Shown piece by piece: positions 7,142-13,739 of a DNA stretch of 32,961 nt; positions within the stretch are counted from its first letter, which is position 1, and the number at the start of each line of letters is the position of its first letter. The notes below the pieces were generated by a model that had not been told where the DNA came from, searched no databases, and worked only from the letters and a program-made list of their open reading frames with translations. This stretch comes from Polyangiaceae bacterium. Its GTDB lineage: Bacteria; Myxococcota_A; Polyangia; Polyangiales; Polyangiaceae. The DNA lies in assembly GCA_022842465.1 (NCBI GenBank), contig JALHPN010000090.1, forward strand, positions 1-32,961, given 5' to 3'. A program made the translations under genes and the position numbers.

Positions 7142-7905
7142 GAGAGCTCGAGGACCTCGCCCTCGCGGAGGGCAGGGATGAGGCTCCGGTCGACATCGTG
7201 CTCGTCGGGATAGTGGATGAGGCGCATCTTCTGGCGCACCTCCTCCGGGAGCGCGAGGAGATCAGCGTACGCCGTGTGCGCCGGTCCGTGGTTGGTCTCG
7301 TGGATCACGAGGTCCGCGTCGGAGAGGAAGTCGACGAGGGAAGGGTCGAACGCCGTGTCGCTCGAGATCCCCACGCTCCGCCGGCCGGCAGTGACGAAGA
7401 GCGCGCTCGTCGGGACGTGGTGTTGCGTCCTCCGCGCCCGGATGCGGAAGGGACCCACCTCCGTCTCGGTGTCGAGCGAGAGCTCGTGCCACGTGAAGTA
7501 GTCCTCGAAGGAGAGGTCGACGAAGCCCGTGCCGTTCCAGAGCCGTCCCATGCTCGCGACGAGCCGGCCGTCCCAGAGCTGCTCACGCACGGCCGCGATC
7601 GTCCAGAGCTCCACCTTCCTCCCTTGCGCGAACCGCTTGAAGAACGCCAGCCCCTCGAGCCCGTTCATGTGGTCGCCGTGGACGTGGGTGACGAGGACGT
7701 GATCGATCGCCGCGAGATCCAGCGCCGCGGTCACGTCGGGCGAGGTGCCGCGCAGGCGCTCCTTCTCGCGCGCTGCGGCGAGGACGCGGCGGTAGGAGTC
7801 GGGGCAGTCGATCGCGAGCCGGAAATCGCCCTCCTCGAGGAGCAGCGCGTGCGTGTGGTGCCGCTCGCTGAAGGTGTCGCCGACCCCGAGGACGTGCACG
7901 CGCAT
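7138..7905 (-). CDS. MBL-fold metallo-hydrolase (RNase Z-like)
   Basis: The protein has 255 residues. It starts with the strand MRVHVLGVGDTFSERHHTHA, typical of RNase Z/ElaC-like MBL proteins, and carries the metal-binding motif THVHGDHMNG (His74, His76, Asp78, His79). Further ligands are probably the His in RTQHHVPT, the Asp in GISSDTAFDP and the His in LVIHETNHG. The substrate may be a phosphodiester or a lactone/thioester; the short form without the RNase Z exosite argues against tRNA processing as a sure call. A TAGACT hexamer is nine bases before the ATG. It is first in a two-gene operon with the Nudix hydrolase and divergent from the peroxiredoxin gene (85 bp between starts). Confidence 0.88.
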   Translation of the reverse strand: MRVHVLGVGDTFSERHHTHALLLEEGDFRLAIDCPDSYRRVLAAAREKERLRGTSPDVTAALDLAAIDHVLVTHVHGDHMNGLEGLAFFKRFAQGRKVELWTIAAVREQLWDGRLVASMGRLWNGTGFVDLSFEDYFTWHELSLDTETEVGPFRIRARRTQHHVPTSALFVTAGRRSVGISSDTAFDPSLVDFLSDADLVIHETNHGPAHTAYADLLALPEEVRQKMRLIHYPDEHDVDRSLIPALREGEVLELS

Positions 7906-7914
7906 GAGCGCCCG

Positions 7915-7920
7915 AGTCTA
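7915..7920 (-). promoter_or_regulatory. Candidate -10 element (TAGACT) for the MBL-Nudix operon
   Basis: TAGACT ends nine bases before the ATG at 7905, predicting a leader of only two or three bases. No Shine-Dalgarno sequence lies between. Confidence 0.4.
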
Positions 7921-7970
7921 GGGACGCGGACCGCGTTCGGGAAGCGACGCGTCCTTGTGACCGGCCTCCG

Positions 7971-7990
7971 GGTGTCCTACGGAAGACACC
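7971..7990 (+). promoter_or_regulatory. Stem-loop abutting the peroxiredoxin start codon
   Basis: GGTGTC (7971-7976) and GACACC (7985-7990) form a perfect 6-bp stem with an 8-base loop CTACGGAA. The right arm ends on the base before the ATG, and the only Shine-Dalgarno-like sequence (GGAAG) lies in the loop and the first base pair. It could be a translational control hairpin or a DNA operator. Confidence 0.4.
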
Positions 7991-8449
7991 ATGATCGACG
8001 TCGGCCAGAAGCTCCCCTCTTTCTCGCTCCAGAACCAGGACGGCGCAGCCCGCTCCGCGAACGACTACGCAGGCAAGTGGCTCGTGCTCTACGTCTACCC
8101 GAAGGACGACACCCCCGGCTGCACGATCCAGGGCAAGTCCTTCACCGCGACGAAGGCGGACTTCGACGCGGCGAACGCGGTCGTCGTCGGCCTCTCGGAG
8201 GACGACGTCGCCTCGCACAAGAGCTTCTGCGACAAGTTCTCGTTCACGATCGAGCTGCTCGCCGATCCCGAGAAGAAGCTCCTCGCCGCGCTCGGCGTCG
8301 CGCAGTCCGAGTGGAAGGGCACGATGTACTGGGAGCGCTCGACGTTCCTCGTCGATCCCCAGGGCGTCGTCCGCAAGGTCTACGCGAAGGTCGACCCGAA
8401 CGGCCACGAGAAGGTCGTCCTCGACGACATCGCGAAGCTGAAGGGCTGA
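7991..8449 (+). CDS. bcp: Peroxiredoxin, BCP/PrxQ family, atypical Cys arrangement
   Basis: The protein has 152 residues, full length for the family. The thioredoxin fold is clear: VLYVYPKDDTPGCT with peroxidatic Cys44, and a conserved Trp-Glu-Arg-Ser-Thr-Phe-Leu-Val-Asp segment (WERSTFLVD). E. coli BCP has its resolving Cys five residues after the peroxidatic one; here that position is Lys49. A second Cys stands at residue 80 (KSFCDKF), in the helix where another BCP subtype (described in Xylella) keeps the resolving Cys. So it is probably a 2-Cys enzyme reducing H2O2 or organic peroxides with thioredoxin. A GGAAG ribosome site precedes the ATG by five bases, inside a hairpin. It converges on the aldolase gene across a strong terminator. 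Confidence 0.92.
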   Translation: MIDVGQKLPSFSLQNQDGAARSANDYAGKWLVLYVYPKDDTPGCTIQGKSFTATKADFDAANAVVVGLSEDDVASHKSFCDKFSFTIELLADPEKKLLAALGVAQSEWKGTMYWERSTFLVDPQGVVRKVYAKVDPNGHEKVVLDDIAKLKG

Positions 8450-8463
8450 GCCCCCCGAGAGCG

Positions 8464-8512
8464 CGCGGCGCGCGCACGACGCCTTCTCGCGTCGTGCGCG
8501 ACGCGCGCCGCG
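8464..8512. terminator. Bidirectional hairpin terminator between peroxiredoxin and aldolase genes
   Basis: GCGCACGACGC (8472-8482) pairs perfectly with GCGTCGTGCGC (8489-8499) around a six-base loop CTTCTC. An outer pair, CGCGGCGCG (8464-8472) and CGCGCCGCG (8504-8512), extends it after a small bulge. There is no T tract, so it may need help from a factor, as is usual in GC-rich genomes. Confidence 0.75.
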
Positions 8513-8515
8513 TCC

Positions 8516-9442
8516 TCAGCCTGCGCGGCGGAAGATCTCCATCACGTCCTGGAGGAGCTTCACGGCCTCCGCCTTGGGACGCTGGAACGCGTTCCGGCCC
8601 ATGATGCTGCCGAACGCGCCGCCTCCGGCGAGGCCACGCACCTCCTCGAGGAGCGACGCGGTGTCCTTCGTCTCGCCGCCCGAGAAGATGATGATCCGCT
8701 TGCCGTTGAACGCGCTCTGCACGCAGTGGCGGACGCGGTCTTCGAGCGTCTTCGTGGGGATGCCGTACTTCTCGAAGACCTTCTTCGCCTCCGGCTGCTC
8801 GATGTGGTCCTTCGGCGGCTTGATCTTGATCACGTGCGCGCCGAGCTGCGCCGCGATCTGCGCCGCGTAGGCGGCGACGTCCACGCCGGTCTCGCCGTCC
8901 TTCGAGAGACCGGCGCCGCGCGGGTACGCCCAGAGCACCGTCGGGAGCCCGTGGTCCTTGGCCTCGGCGATGAGCTCGCGGAGATCCTCGTACATCACGT
9001 TGCGCATGCCGGAGCCCGGGTAGATCGTGTAACCGATGGCGGAGCAGCCGAGGCGGACGGCGTCGCGGACGGAGCCCGTGACCGCGCTGCAGGGCTGATC
9101 GACCTTCGCGAGCGTGTCGGAGTTGTTCAGCTTGAGGATGAGCGGGATCTGCCCCGCGTACCGGTCGGCGACCGCCTCGATGAAGCCGAGCGGCGCCGCG
9201 TACGCGTTGCACCCGGACTCGACCGCGAGCGAGACGTGGAAGTCGGGATCGTAGCCGTCCGGGTTCGGCTGGAAGGAGCGCGCAGGGCCGTGCTCGAAGC
9301 CCTGGTCCACGGGCAGGATGACCATCTTGCCCGTCCCCGCGAGGGCTCCGTGGTTCATCATCCGGACCAGGTTCGCCCGGACGCCCGGGTTGTCCGATCC
9401 GTACCAGGAGAGGATCTGCTTCACGCGGTCGGTCAGCGCCAT
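8516..9442 (-). CDS. fbaB: Class I fructose-bisphosphate aldolase (DhnA/FbaB type)
   Basis: The protein has 308 residues. Motifs of the archaeal-type class I aldolase are present: MVILPVDQGFEHG near the N-terminus (residues 40-52), LKLNNSDTL, SAIGYTIYPGSG, PTVLWAYPRGAGL, then HVIKIKPPKDH, where Lys206 or Lys208 would form the Schiff base, and FSGGETKD plus GGAFGSIMGRNAFQRP for phosphate binding. It makes and cleaves fructose 1,6-bisphosphate from triose phosphates without metal. A good ribosome site, AAGGAG, lies nine bases before the ATG, and a promoter with both boxes lies upstream (9500-9529). Its neighbours are two Ser/Thr kinases and, further on, fructose-bisphosphatase, so the locus covers consecutive gluconeogenic steps. 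Confidence 0.93.
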   Translation of the reverse strand: MALTDRVKQILSWYGSDNPGVRANLVRMMNHGALAGTGKMVILPVDQGFEHGPARSFQPNPDGYDPDFHVSLAVESGCNAYAAPLGFIEAVADRYAGQIPLILKLNNSDTLAKVDQPCSAVTGSVRDAVRLGCSAIGYTIYPGSGMRNVMYEDLRELIAEAKDHGLPTVLWAYPRGAGLSKDGETGVDVAAYAAQIAAQLGAHVIKIKPPKDHIEQPEAKKVFEKYGIPTKTLEDRVRHCVQSAFNGKRIIIFSGGETKDTASLLEEVRGLAGGGAFGSIMGRNAFQRPKAEAVKLLQDVMEIFRRAG

Positions 9443-9462
9443 CTGCCATCGCTCCTTGCATG

Positions 9463-9481
9463 CCGCGCGGGAGTCGCGCGG
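9463..9481 (-). promoter_or_regulatory. Hairpin in the aldolase 5' leader
   Basis: CCGCGCG (9463-9469) and CGCGCGG (9475-9481) pair around a five-base loop just upstream of the AAGGAG ribosome site (9452-9457). It may be a leader structure or part of a terminator for the kinase genes. Confidence 0.4.
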
Positions 9482-9499
9482 ACGGAAACAAGCGGGCGG

Positions 9500-9529
9500 A
9501 GGCTACCCCCGAGGCGGCCGAGGGATCAA
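9500..9529 (-). promoter_or_regulatory. fbaB: Promoter of the aldolase gene (TTGATC - 18 - TAGCCT)
   Basis: On the minus strand TTGATC (9529-9524) and TAGCCT (9505-9500) are 18 bases apart, a normal sigma-70 spacing. They lie in the 119-bp gap between the kinase stop and the aldolase start, leaving a leader of about 50 bases. The aldolase can therefore be expressed apart from the kinases. Confidence 0.5.
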
Positions 9530-9561
9530 CCCGCGCCCGGAGGAGGCGGCTCCGAGCGGCG

Positions 9562-10479
9562 TCACGCCGCGCGGCGGAGGCGTGTCCGTCGGGAGAGGAG
9601 GCGCGCAAGGTCGGCGGCGTCGCCGAGGGCGCCCGCGAGCTCGCGCGCGCTCGGGAAGCGCCAGAAGGGGTCCTCGTGGAGCGCGCGCTCGAAGAAGGCC
9701 TCGAGGGGGCCCTCGAGCTCGGGCGGCAGGTCCGGGCGGAGGGCGGTGACCGACGCGCGCTCCCCTCGGCTCATGCGGACGAGGACGTCGTCGAGGTTCG
9801 CGCCGACCACCGGGCACCGCGCCGTCAAGCACTCGAACGCGAGCACCCCGAGCGCGTAGAGATCGGAGCGCGCGTCGGCGCGGCCCGTGCCGAAGAGGAT
9901 CTCGGGCGCGATGTACTCGGGCGTGCCGAGGAGCGCGTCGGTCGTCGCGCCGTTCGGGCACGTCACCTCCGCCACGCCGAAGTCGAGGAGCTTCGCGATC
10001 GGCGGCGCCCCGTCGTCGCTGACCACGAGGAAGACGTTGTCCGGCTTCACGTCGCGGTGGATGACGCCCGACTGGTGCGCGCGCGCGAGGCCCCGCGCGA
10101 TCTGCTCGACGACGTCCGCCGTCTCCTCGATCGAGAGCGCGCCGGCCTCTTCGATCCGCTGGGCGAGCGTCTGGCCTTCGAGGTGCTCGTACACGATGCA
10201 GGGCAGACCGCTCCACGTGACGGCGAGCCCCCGCACCTCGGCGATGTGCGGGCTGGAGAGCCGCGTCGCGATCCGCGCCTCCTCCGCGAACTGCGCGAGG
10301 ACCCGTGTGTCCGCGGCCCAGCGCGCGGAGAGGATCTTCACGGCCACCGTGACGCCGAGCTCGCGATCCGTCGCGCGGTACACGGTCGCGACGCCACCCT
10401 CGCCGATCGGGGCCACGAGGTCGTACCGGTCCTCGAGGTAAGGCACTGTGGAAAGGTCCGCTTCACTCCCGACGCTCAT
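9562..10479 (-). CDS. Stand-alone Ser/Thr protein kinase (paralogue 1)
   Basis: The protein has about 305 residues and is almost only a kinase domain. Seen in order: glycine loop GEGGVATVY (about 26-34), VAVKIL with Lys48, YEHLEGQTL, HRDVKPDN (from 141), DFG (166-168), GTPEYIAPE, and DLYALGVLAFECLTARCPV. All catalytic residues are present. It has no membrane segment and no sensor or PASTA domain, so it is cytoplasmic, with a short Arg-rich tail (RRTRLRRAA). I prefer the ATG at 10479 over the GTG two codons upstream because AAGGAGG is nine bases before the ATG but only three before the GTG. It follows its paralogue by 42 bases on the same strand and is probably co-transcribed with it. Targets are unknown. 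Confidence 0.93.
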   Translation of the reverse strand: MSVGSEADLSTVPYLEDRYDLVAPIGEGGVATVYRATDRELGVTVAVKILSARWAADTRVLAQFAEEARIATRLSSPHIAEVRGLAVTWSGLPCIVYEHLEGQTLAQRIEEAGALSIEETADVVEQIARGLARAHQSGVIHRDVKPDNVFLVVSDDGAPPIAKLLDFGVAEVTCPNGATTDALLGTPEYIAPEILFGTGRADARSDLYALGVLAFECLTARCPVVGANLDDVLVRMSRGERASVTALRPDLPPELEGPLEAFFERALHEDPFWRFPSARELAGALGDAADLARLLSRRTRLRRAA

Positions 10480-10521
10480 CGCCACGATCCTCCTTGTGCT
10501 CTCTCTTCGCGCTTCCGACGT

Positions 10522-11412
10522 TCACGCCGCCTGGCGGACGTCCACGTGGCGTCGCCGGGCGATCTGCTGGAGCGCCTCGCTCATCTCGCGCGCCGACGCG
10601 AAGCGATCCGCAGGCTCGGCCGCGACGGCGCGGTCGAAGAACGCCTCGAGCTCCGCGTGGACGGCGCAGCCGACGTCGCGGCGCGCGACCGAGAACGACG
10701 TCCGCTCGCCCCGGGCGACGCCGAGGAGGATGTCGTCGATGTGGTCGCCGGGGAAGGGGCACGCGCCGGTGAGGCACTCGAACGCGACGACGCCGAGGGC
10801 GTAGACGTCGGTGCGCGTGGTCGCGCGGGCGGTCCCGAAGAGGACCTCGGGCGAGATGTACTCGGCGGTGCCGACGATGACGTCGCTGCCTTCGCCCTGG
10901 ATGTCCATCGTCTCGGCGACGCCGAAGTCGAGGAGCTTCACGAGCGTCCGGCCGCCGGGCTGATCGACGAGGAAGATGTTGTCCGGCTTCACGTCGCGGT
11001 GGAGGACGCCGACCGCGTGGGCGCGCGAGAGCGCGCGACCGACCTGCGAGACGACGTCGGCCGTCTCGGCGACGGACATGCAGCCGACCCGCGCGAGGCG
11101 CGCCGCGAGCGTCTCGCCGACGAGGTGCTCGTAGACGATGCACGGCGCGTCGTCCTCGGTGACGGCGAGGCCGAGCACCTTCACGACGTGGGGGCTCAGC
11201 ATGCGCGTCGAGAGGCTCGCCTCGTCGGCGAAGCGGCGGAGCAGCTCCGTGTTCCGCGTGAGCCGCGCGTGCATGATCTTCACCGCGACGGGGATCCCGA
11301 GGTCGCGGTCCCAGGCGCGGTAGACGGTGCCGATCGCACCCTCGCCGAGCGCCTCTTCGAGCTCGTACCGGTCCGTGAGCGTCGGGATCCCCGTCATGCC
11401 GTTCGCGTTCAT
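10522..11412 (-). CDS. Stand-alone Ser/Thr protein kinase (paralogue 2)
   Basis: The protein has 296 residues and aligns throughout with the following kinase gene: GEGAIGTVY, VAVKIM with Lys45, HRDVKPDN (from 138), DFG (162-164), GTAEYISPE, DVYALGVVAFECLTGACPF, and a similar basic tail ending VRQAA. The pair looks like a tandem duplication that has since diverged. No membrane or sensor domain is present. I chose the ATG at 11412, preceded by GGAG with six bases between; the frame also contains a TTG ten codons upstream (11442) and an ATG five codons downstream. It is the first gene of the minus-strand kinase pair, divergent from the fructose-bisphosphatase gene across 242 bp, which suggests a role linked to carbon metabolism. 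That link is inference. Confidence 0.93.
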   Translation of the reverse strand: MNANGMTGIPTLTDRYELEEALGEGAIGTVYRAWDRDLGIPVAVKIMHARLTRNTELLRRFADEASLSTRMLSPHVVKVLGLAVTEDDAPCIVYEHLVGETLAARLARVGCMSVAETADVVSQVGRALSRAHAVGVLHRDVKPDNIFLVDQPGGRTLVKLLDFGVAETMDIQGEGSDVIVGTAEYISPEVLFGTARATTRTDVYALGVVAFECLTGACPFPGDHIDDILLGVARGERTSFSVARRDVGCAVHAELEAFFDRAVAAEPADRFASAREMSEALQQIARRRHVDVRQAA

Positions 11413-11446
11413 CACCTTCTCCACGGGAGAGGGATTGAGCAACGCA

Positions 11447-11564
11447 CATGCCGGGGCATGAAGCGGCGTGATTTCAGCGATTTGGCTGCCACGGTGGCGC
11501 CAGCGTCACCTCGGTGACGAGCCACCCGCCACCCGCGTGGCGGCCGCGCGCCACGCGCATGGCG
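11447..11564. promoter_or_regulatory. Palindrome-rich divergent control region between kinase pair and fbp
   Basis: This part of the gene-free stretch holds five inverted repeats in about 120 bp: CATGCC/GGCATG (11447-11460), GCCAC/GTGGC (11488-11498), CGTCACC/GGTGACG (11504-11519), CCGCCAC/GTGGCGG (11526-11543) and CGCCA/TGGCG (11549-11564). I found no convincing -10/-35 pair for either gene. The repeats may be operators or structured leader RNA. The rest of the gap, to 11654, shows nothing clear. Confidence 0.45.
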
Positions 11565-11654
11565 GCAGCCCCGCCGCAGGCATCAGACACTCACCCCTGA
11601 GTCACGCTCGTCCGGCTTGCCGGCGCTCGCGGCCAGTGCGAAACGGCGAAGGCC

Positions 11655-12716
11655 ATGGCCGACAGCATGTCCTCCTTCCGCCCTGCCGCGCCCGCCGTCG
11701 TCGGGACGACGCTCCGCGAGCACGTCCTCACCGGGATGCACGCCGCGAAGGGCGCCACGGGCGAGTTCACCTCGCTCCTGAACCACCTCTCCCTCGCCAT
11801 CCGCATCATCAACTCACGCGTCCGATCGGCCGGCCTCGCCGGCCTCCTCGGGTACACGGGCGAGACGAACGTGCAGGGCGAGGAGGTCCAGAAGCTCGAC
11901 GAGTACGCGAACGACGTCCTCCTCAACGTGCTCGAGCGCAGCGGTCACTGCGGGGTCATCGCGAGCGAGGAGCTCGAGGAAGCGCGCATCGCCGATCACC
12001 ACGGCAAGTACGTCGTCGTCTTCGATCCGCTCGACGGCTCGAGCAACATCGACACGAACGTCGGCATCGGGACGATCTTCGCCGTCCTCCGGCGCACCGA
12101 GCCGAAGCTCTCGCGACCGACGCTCGCCGACGCGCTCCGCCCCGGCCGTGAGATCGCGGCGGCGGGCTACTGCCTCTTCGGGCCGTCGACCCTCTTCGTC
12201 CTCTCGACGGGCCAGGGTTGCCACGGCTTCACGCTCGACCCGAGCATCGGCGAGTTCTTCCTCTCGCAGCCCGACATCCGGGTGCCGGCGCGCGGCTCCT
12301 GCTTCTCGATCAACGAGGGCAACTACTCCACGTGGGGCCCCCAGATCCAGAAGTGGTCGCACTGGGTGAAGGGCGAAGTGCCGGCGGGCGTGAACGTGGA
12401 CGGCTCCGAGCCGTTCAAGACGCCGTACGGCGCGCGGTACGTCGGCTCGATGGTGGCCGACGCGCACCGCACGCTCCTCAAGGGCGGCATCTTCGCGTAC
12501 CCGGCCGACGCGAAGAACAAGAGTGGCAAGCTCCGCCTCCTCTACGAGGCCAATCCGATGGCGTACCTCTTCGAGCAAGCCGGCGGCATGGCGATCGACG
12601 GGCGTGATCGCATCCTCGACATCGTGCCCACGGCGCTCCACCAGCGGACGCCCGTCGTCCTCGGCTCGCGCGACGACGTGACGGCGTTCCGTCAGTTCAT
12701 GATGGGTGAGCGCTGA
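11655..12716 (+). CDS. fbp: Class I fructose-1,6-bisphosphatase
   Basis: The protein has 353 residues, normal for the class I enzyme. Metal- and substrate-binding motifs are intact: GETNVQGEEVQKLDEYAN, ASEELEE (Glu104-106 region), FDPLDGSSNIDTNVGIGTIF (residues 123-142), NEGNYSTW, YVGSMVADAHRTLLKGGIFAYP and KLRLLYEANPMAYLFEQAGG. It hydrolyses fructose 1,6-bisphosphate to fructose 6-phosphate, the committed step of gluconeogenesis. The ATG at 11655 has a weak GAAGG just before it; an ATG four codons downstream is an alternative start. The aldolase that makes its substrate is encoded 2.2 kb away, beyond the two kinases. No terminator is visible after the gene. Confidence 0.95.
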   Translation: MADSMSSFRPAAPAVVGTTLREHVLTGMHAAKGATGEFTSLLNHLSLAIRIINSRVRSAGLAGLLGYTGETNVQGEEVQKLDEYANDVLLNVLERSGHCGVIASEELEEARIADHHGKYVVVFDPLDGSSNIDTNVGIGTIFAVLRRTEPKLSRPTLADALRPGREIAAAGYCLFGPSTLFVLSTGQGCHGFTLDPSIGEFFLSQPDIRVPARGSCFSINEGNYSTWGPQIQKWSHWVKGEVPAGVNVDGSEPFKTPYGARYVGSMVADAHRTLLKGGIFAYPADAKNKSGKLRLLYEANPMAYLFEQAGGMAIDGRDRILDIVPTALHQRTPVVLGSRDDVTAFRQFMMGER

Positions 12717-12717
12717 T

Positions 12718-12882
12718 CCCGAGCGCTCCCGTCTAGCCTGCGCGATCGGAAGCATCTACATCGTGCACTCGTCGACGATGACGGGGTTCTCGAACGCGAG
12801 CGTGAGGGGTGGCGCCGGCGGAGCGGGCGAGGTCGCCGCGGGCGGCAACGGCGGCGACGGTCGCCTCTTCGTCACGCCGTAG
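12718..12882 (+). pseudogene. 3' relic of a Gly-rich (beta-helix/PGRS-like) surface protein
   Basis: Directly after fbp a frame with G/C-ending codons reads ACAIGSIYIVHSSTMTGFSN, then ASVRGGAGGAGEVAAGGNGG, DGRLFVTP and TAG. Ending in a Gly-rich stretch followed by DGR-hydrophobic residues is typical of the last repeat of large Gly-rich repetitive exported proteins seen in myxobacteria. No start codon with a ribosome site precedes it, and the frame simply runs back into fbp. I read it as the leftover 3' end of a gene whose body has been deleted. It could be chance in a GC-rich genome. Confidence 0.35.
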
Positions 12883-12959
12883 GCCCGCTCGGATCCGCCC
12901 CCGCGAGCGCGGATCACGCGCCCTGCGCGTCCGAAACAGCAGAAGACAGCCCACGGCGC

Positions 12960-12998
12960 TTGACGAGAGGACAGATAGTTACTACGTAACTATCTGTG
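12960..12998 (+). promoter_or_regulatory. FadR-type operator/promoter: perfect 12+12 bp palindrome over the start codon
   Basis: ACAGATAGTTAC (12971-12982), spacer TAC, and GTAACTATCTGT (12986-12997) form a perfect inverted repeat, strikingly AT-rich for this genome. TTGACG (12960-12965) stands 17 bases before TACGTA (12983-12988), a plausible -35/-10 pair whose -10 lies in the palindrome centre. Its start point would fall at the GTG (12996). Binding here would block both transcription and access to the start, so autorepression by the encoded regulator is likely. Confidence 0.65.
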
Positions 12999-13700
12999 TC
13001 GGCCGCGCCCTCTTCCCTTCCTCGACGAGCCTACGCGGGCGACGCCGTCTTCGACGCCGTCGCCCGAGAGATCCTTCGCGGCGATCTCCGACCTGGCGAG
13101 GCTCTGCCGCCCGAGCGTGTCCTCAGCGAGCGCTTCGGCGTCTCGAAGCTCCTCGTCCGTCAGGCCATCCACCGCCTCGCGGCCGCCGAGCTCGTGCGCG
13201 TCCGGCAAGGCGATGTCACCCGGGTGCTCGATCCGTCCGGCTCGCCGAGCCTCGCGGTCATCGAGCTCTATTACCGGCTCGCCCCGGAGAGCGACACCGC
13301 GCGCGGCATCACCCGCGACGTCCTGGAGAAGCAGTACACGCAGGGCCTCTCGCTCATCGAGGTCTTCGACCGTCGTGCGACCGTGGAGTCGCGCCGTGCG
13401 CTCGCCGATCTTGCCGCGCACGCATCGACGGCGAGCGAGGCCGACTTCCCCGCCTTCGAGGAGCGCTTCTGGACGCTCGTCGCGCGCGGCGGCGGAAACC
13501 GCGTGCTCGAGGGCGAAGTGAGCTTCTGGTATCGCGCCCTCGTCGCGCGGCCGACGATGCCGAACGCGGCCCCGCTCGCCGCGCGCGCCGCCTTCTACGT
13601 CGAGCTCGCGCGTCGCCTCGCCGCGCGCGAGCACGCCATCGCCTACTACGTCGCTGCGCTCGCCCCCGGGGTCGACGCGCTCTTCACCGACCCTCGCTGA
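12996..13700 (+). CDS. GntR-family regulator, FadR subfamily
   Basis: The protein has 234 residues. The N-terminal winged helix (about 15-75) is clear: DAVAREILRGDLRPGEALPP, ERVLSERFGVSKLLVRQAIHRLAAAELVRVRQGD. The C-terminal all-helical part (about 85-234) has the length and helix pattern of an FCD/FadR ligand domain; its effector, often an organic acid or acyl-CoA in this family, cannot be named. The start is GTG at 12996, the last three bases being shared with or adjacent to the right arm of the palindrome. No Shine-Dalgarno is seen, in keeping with a leaderless message. The two exported-protein genes 40 bases downstream on the same strand are candidate regulon members. Confidence 0.88.
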   Translation: MSAAPSSLPRRAYAGDAVFDAVAREILRGDLRPGEALPPERVLSERFGVSKLLVRQAIHRLAAAELVRVRQGDVTRVLDPSGSPSLAVIELYYRLAPESDTARGITRDVLEKQYTQGLSLIEVFDRRATVESRRALADLAAHASTASEADFPAFEERFWTLVARGGGNRVLEGEVSFWYRALVARPTMPNAAPLAARAAFYVELARRLAAREHAIAYYVAALAPGVDALFTDPR

Positions 13701-13739
13701 GCCGTTCGGGACCGCCCGCGCGATCCCAAGGAGCCCATC

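Noticed and set aside
12733..12954. Minus-strand 73-codon frame between fbp and the FadR-type gene
   Set aside because: Very Arg/Ala-rich, no motif, no ribosome site; codon-end bias is better in the plus-strand frame that gives the Gly-rich relic.
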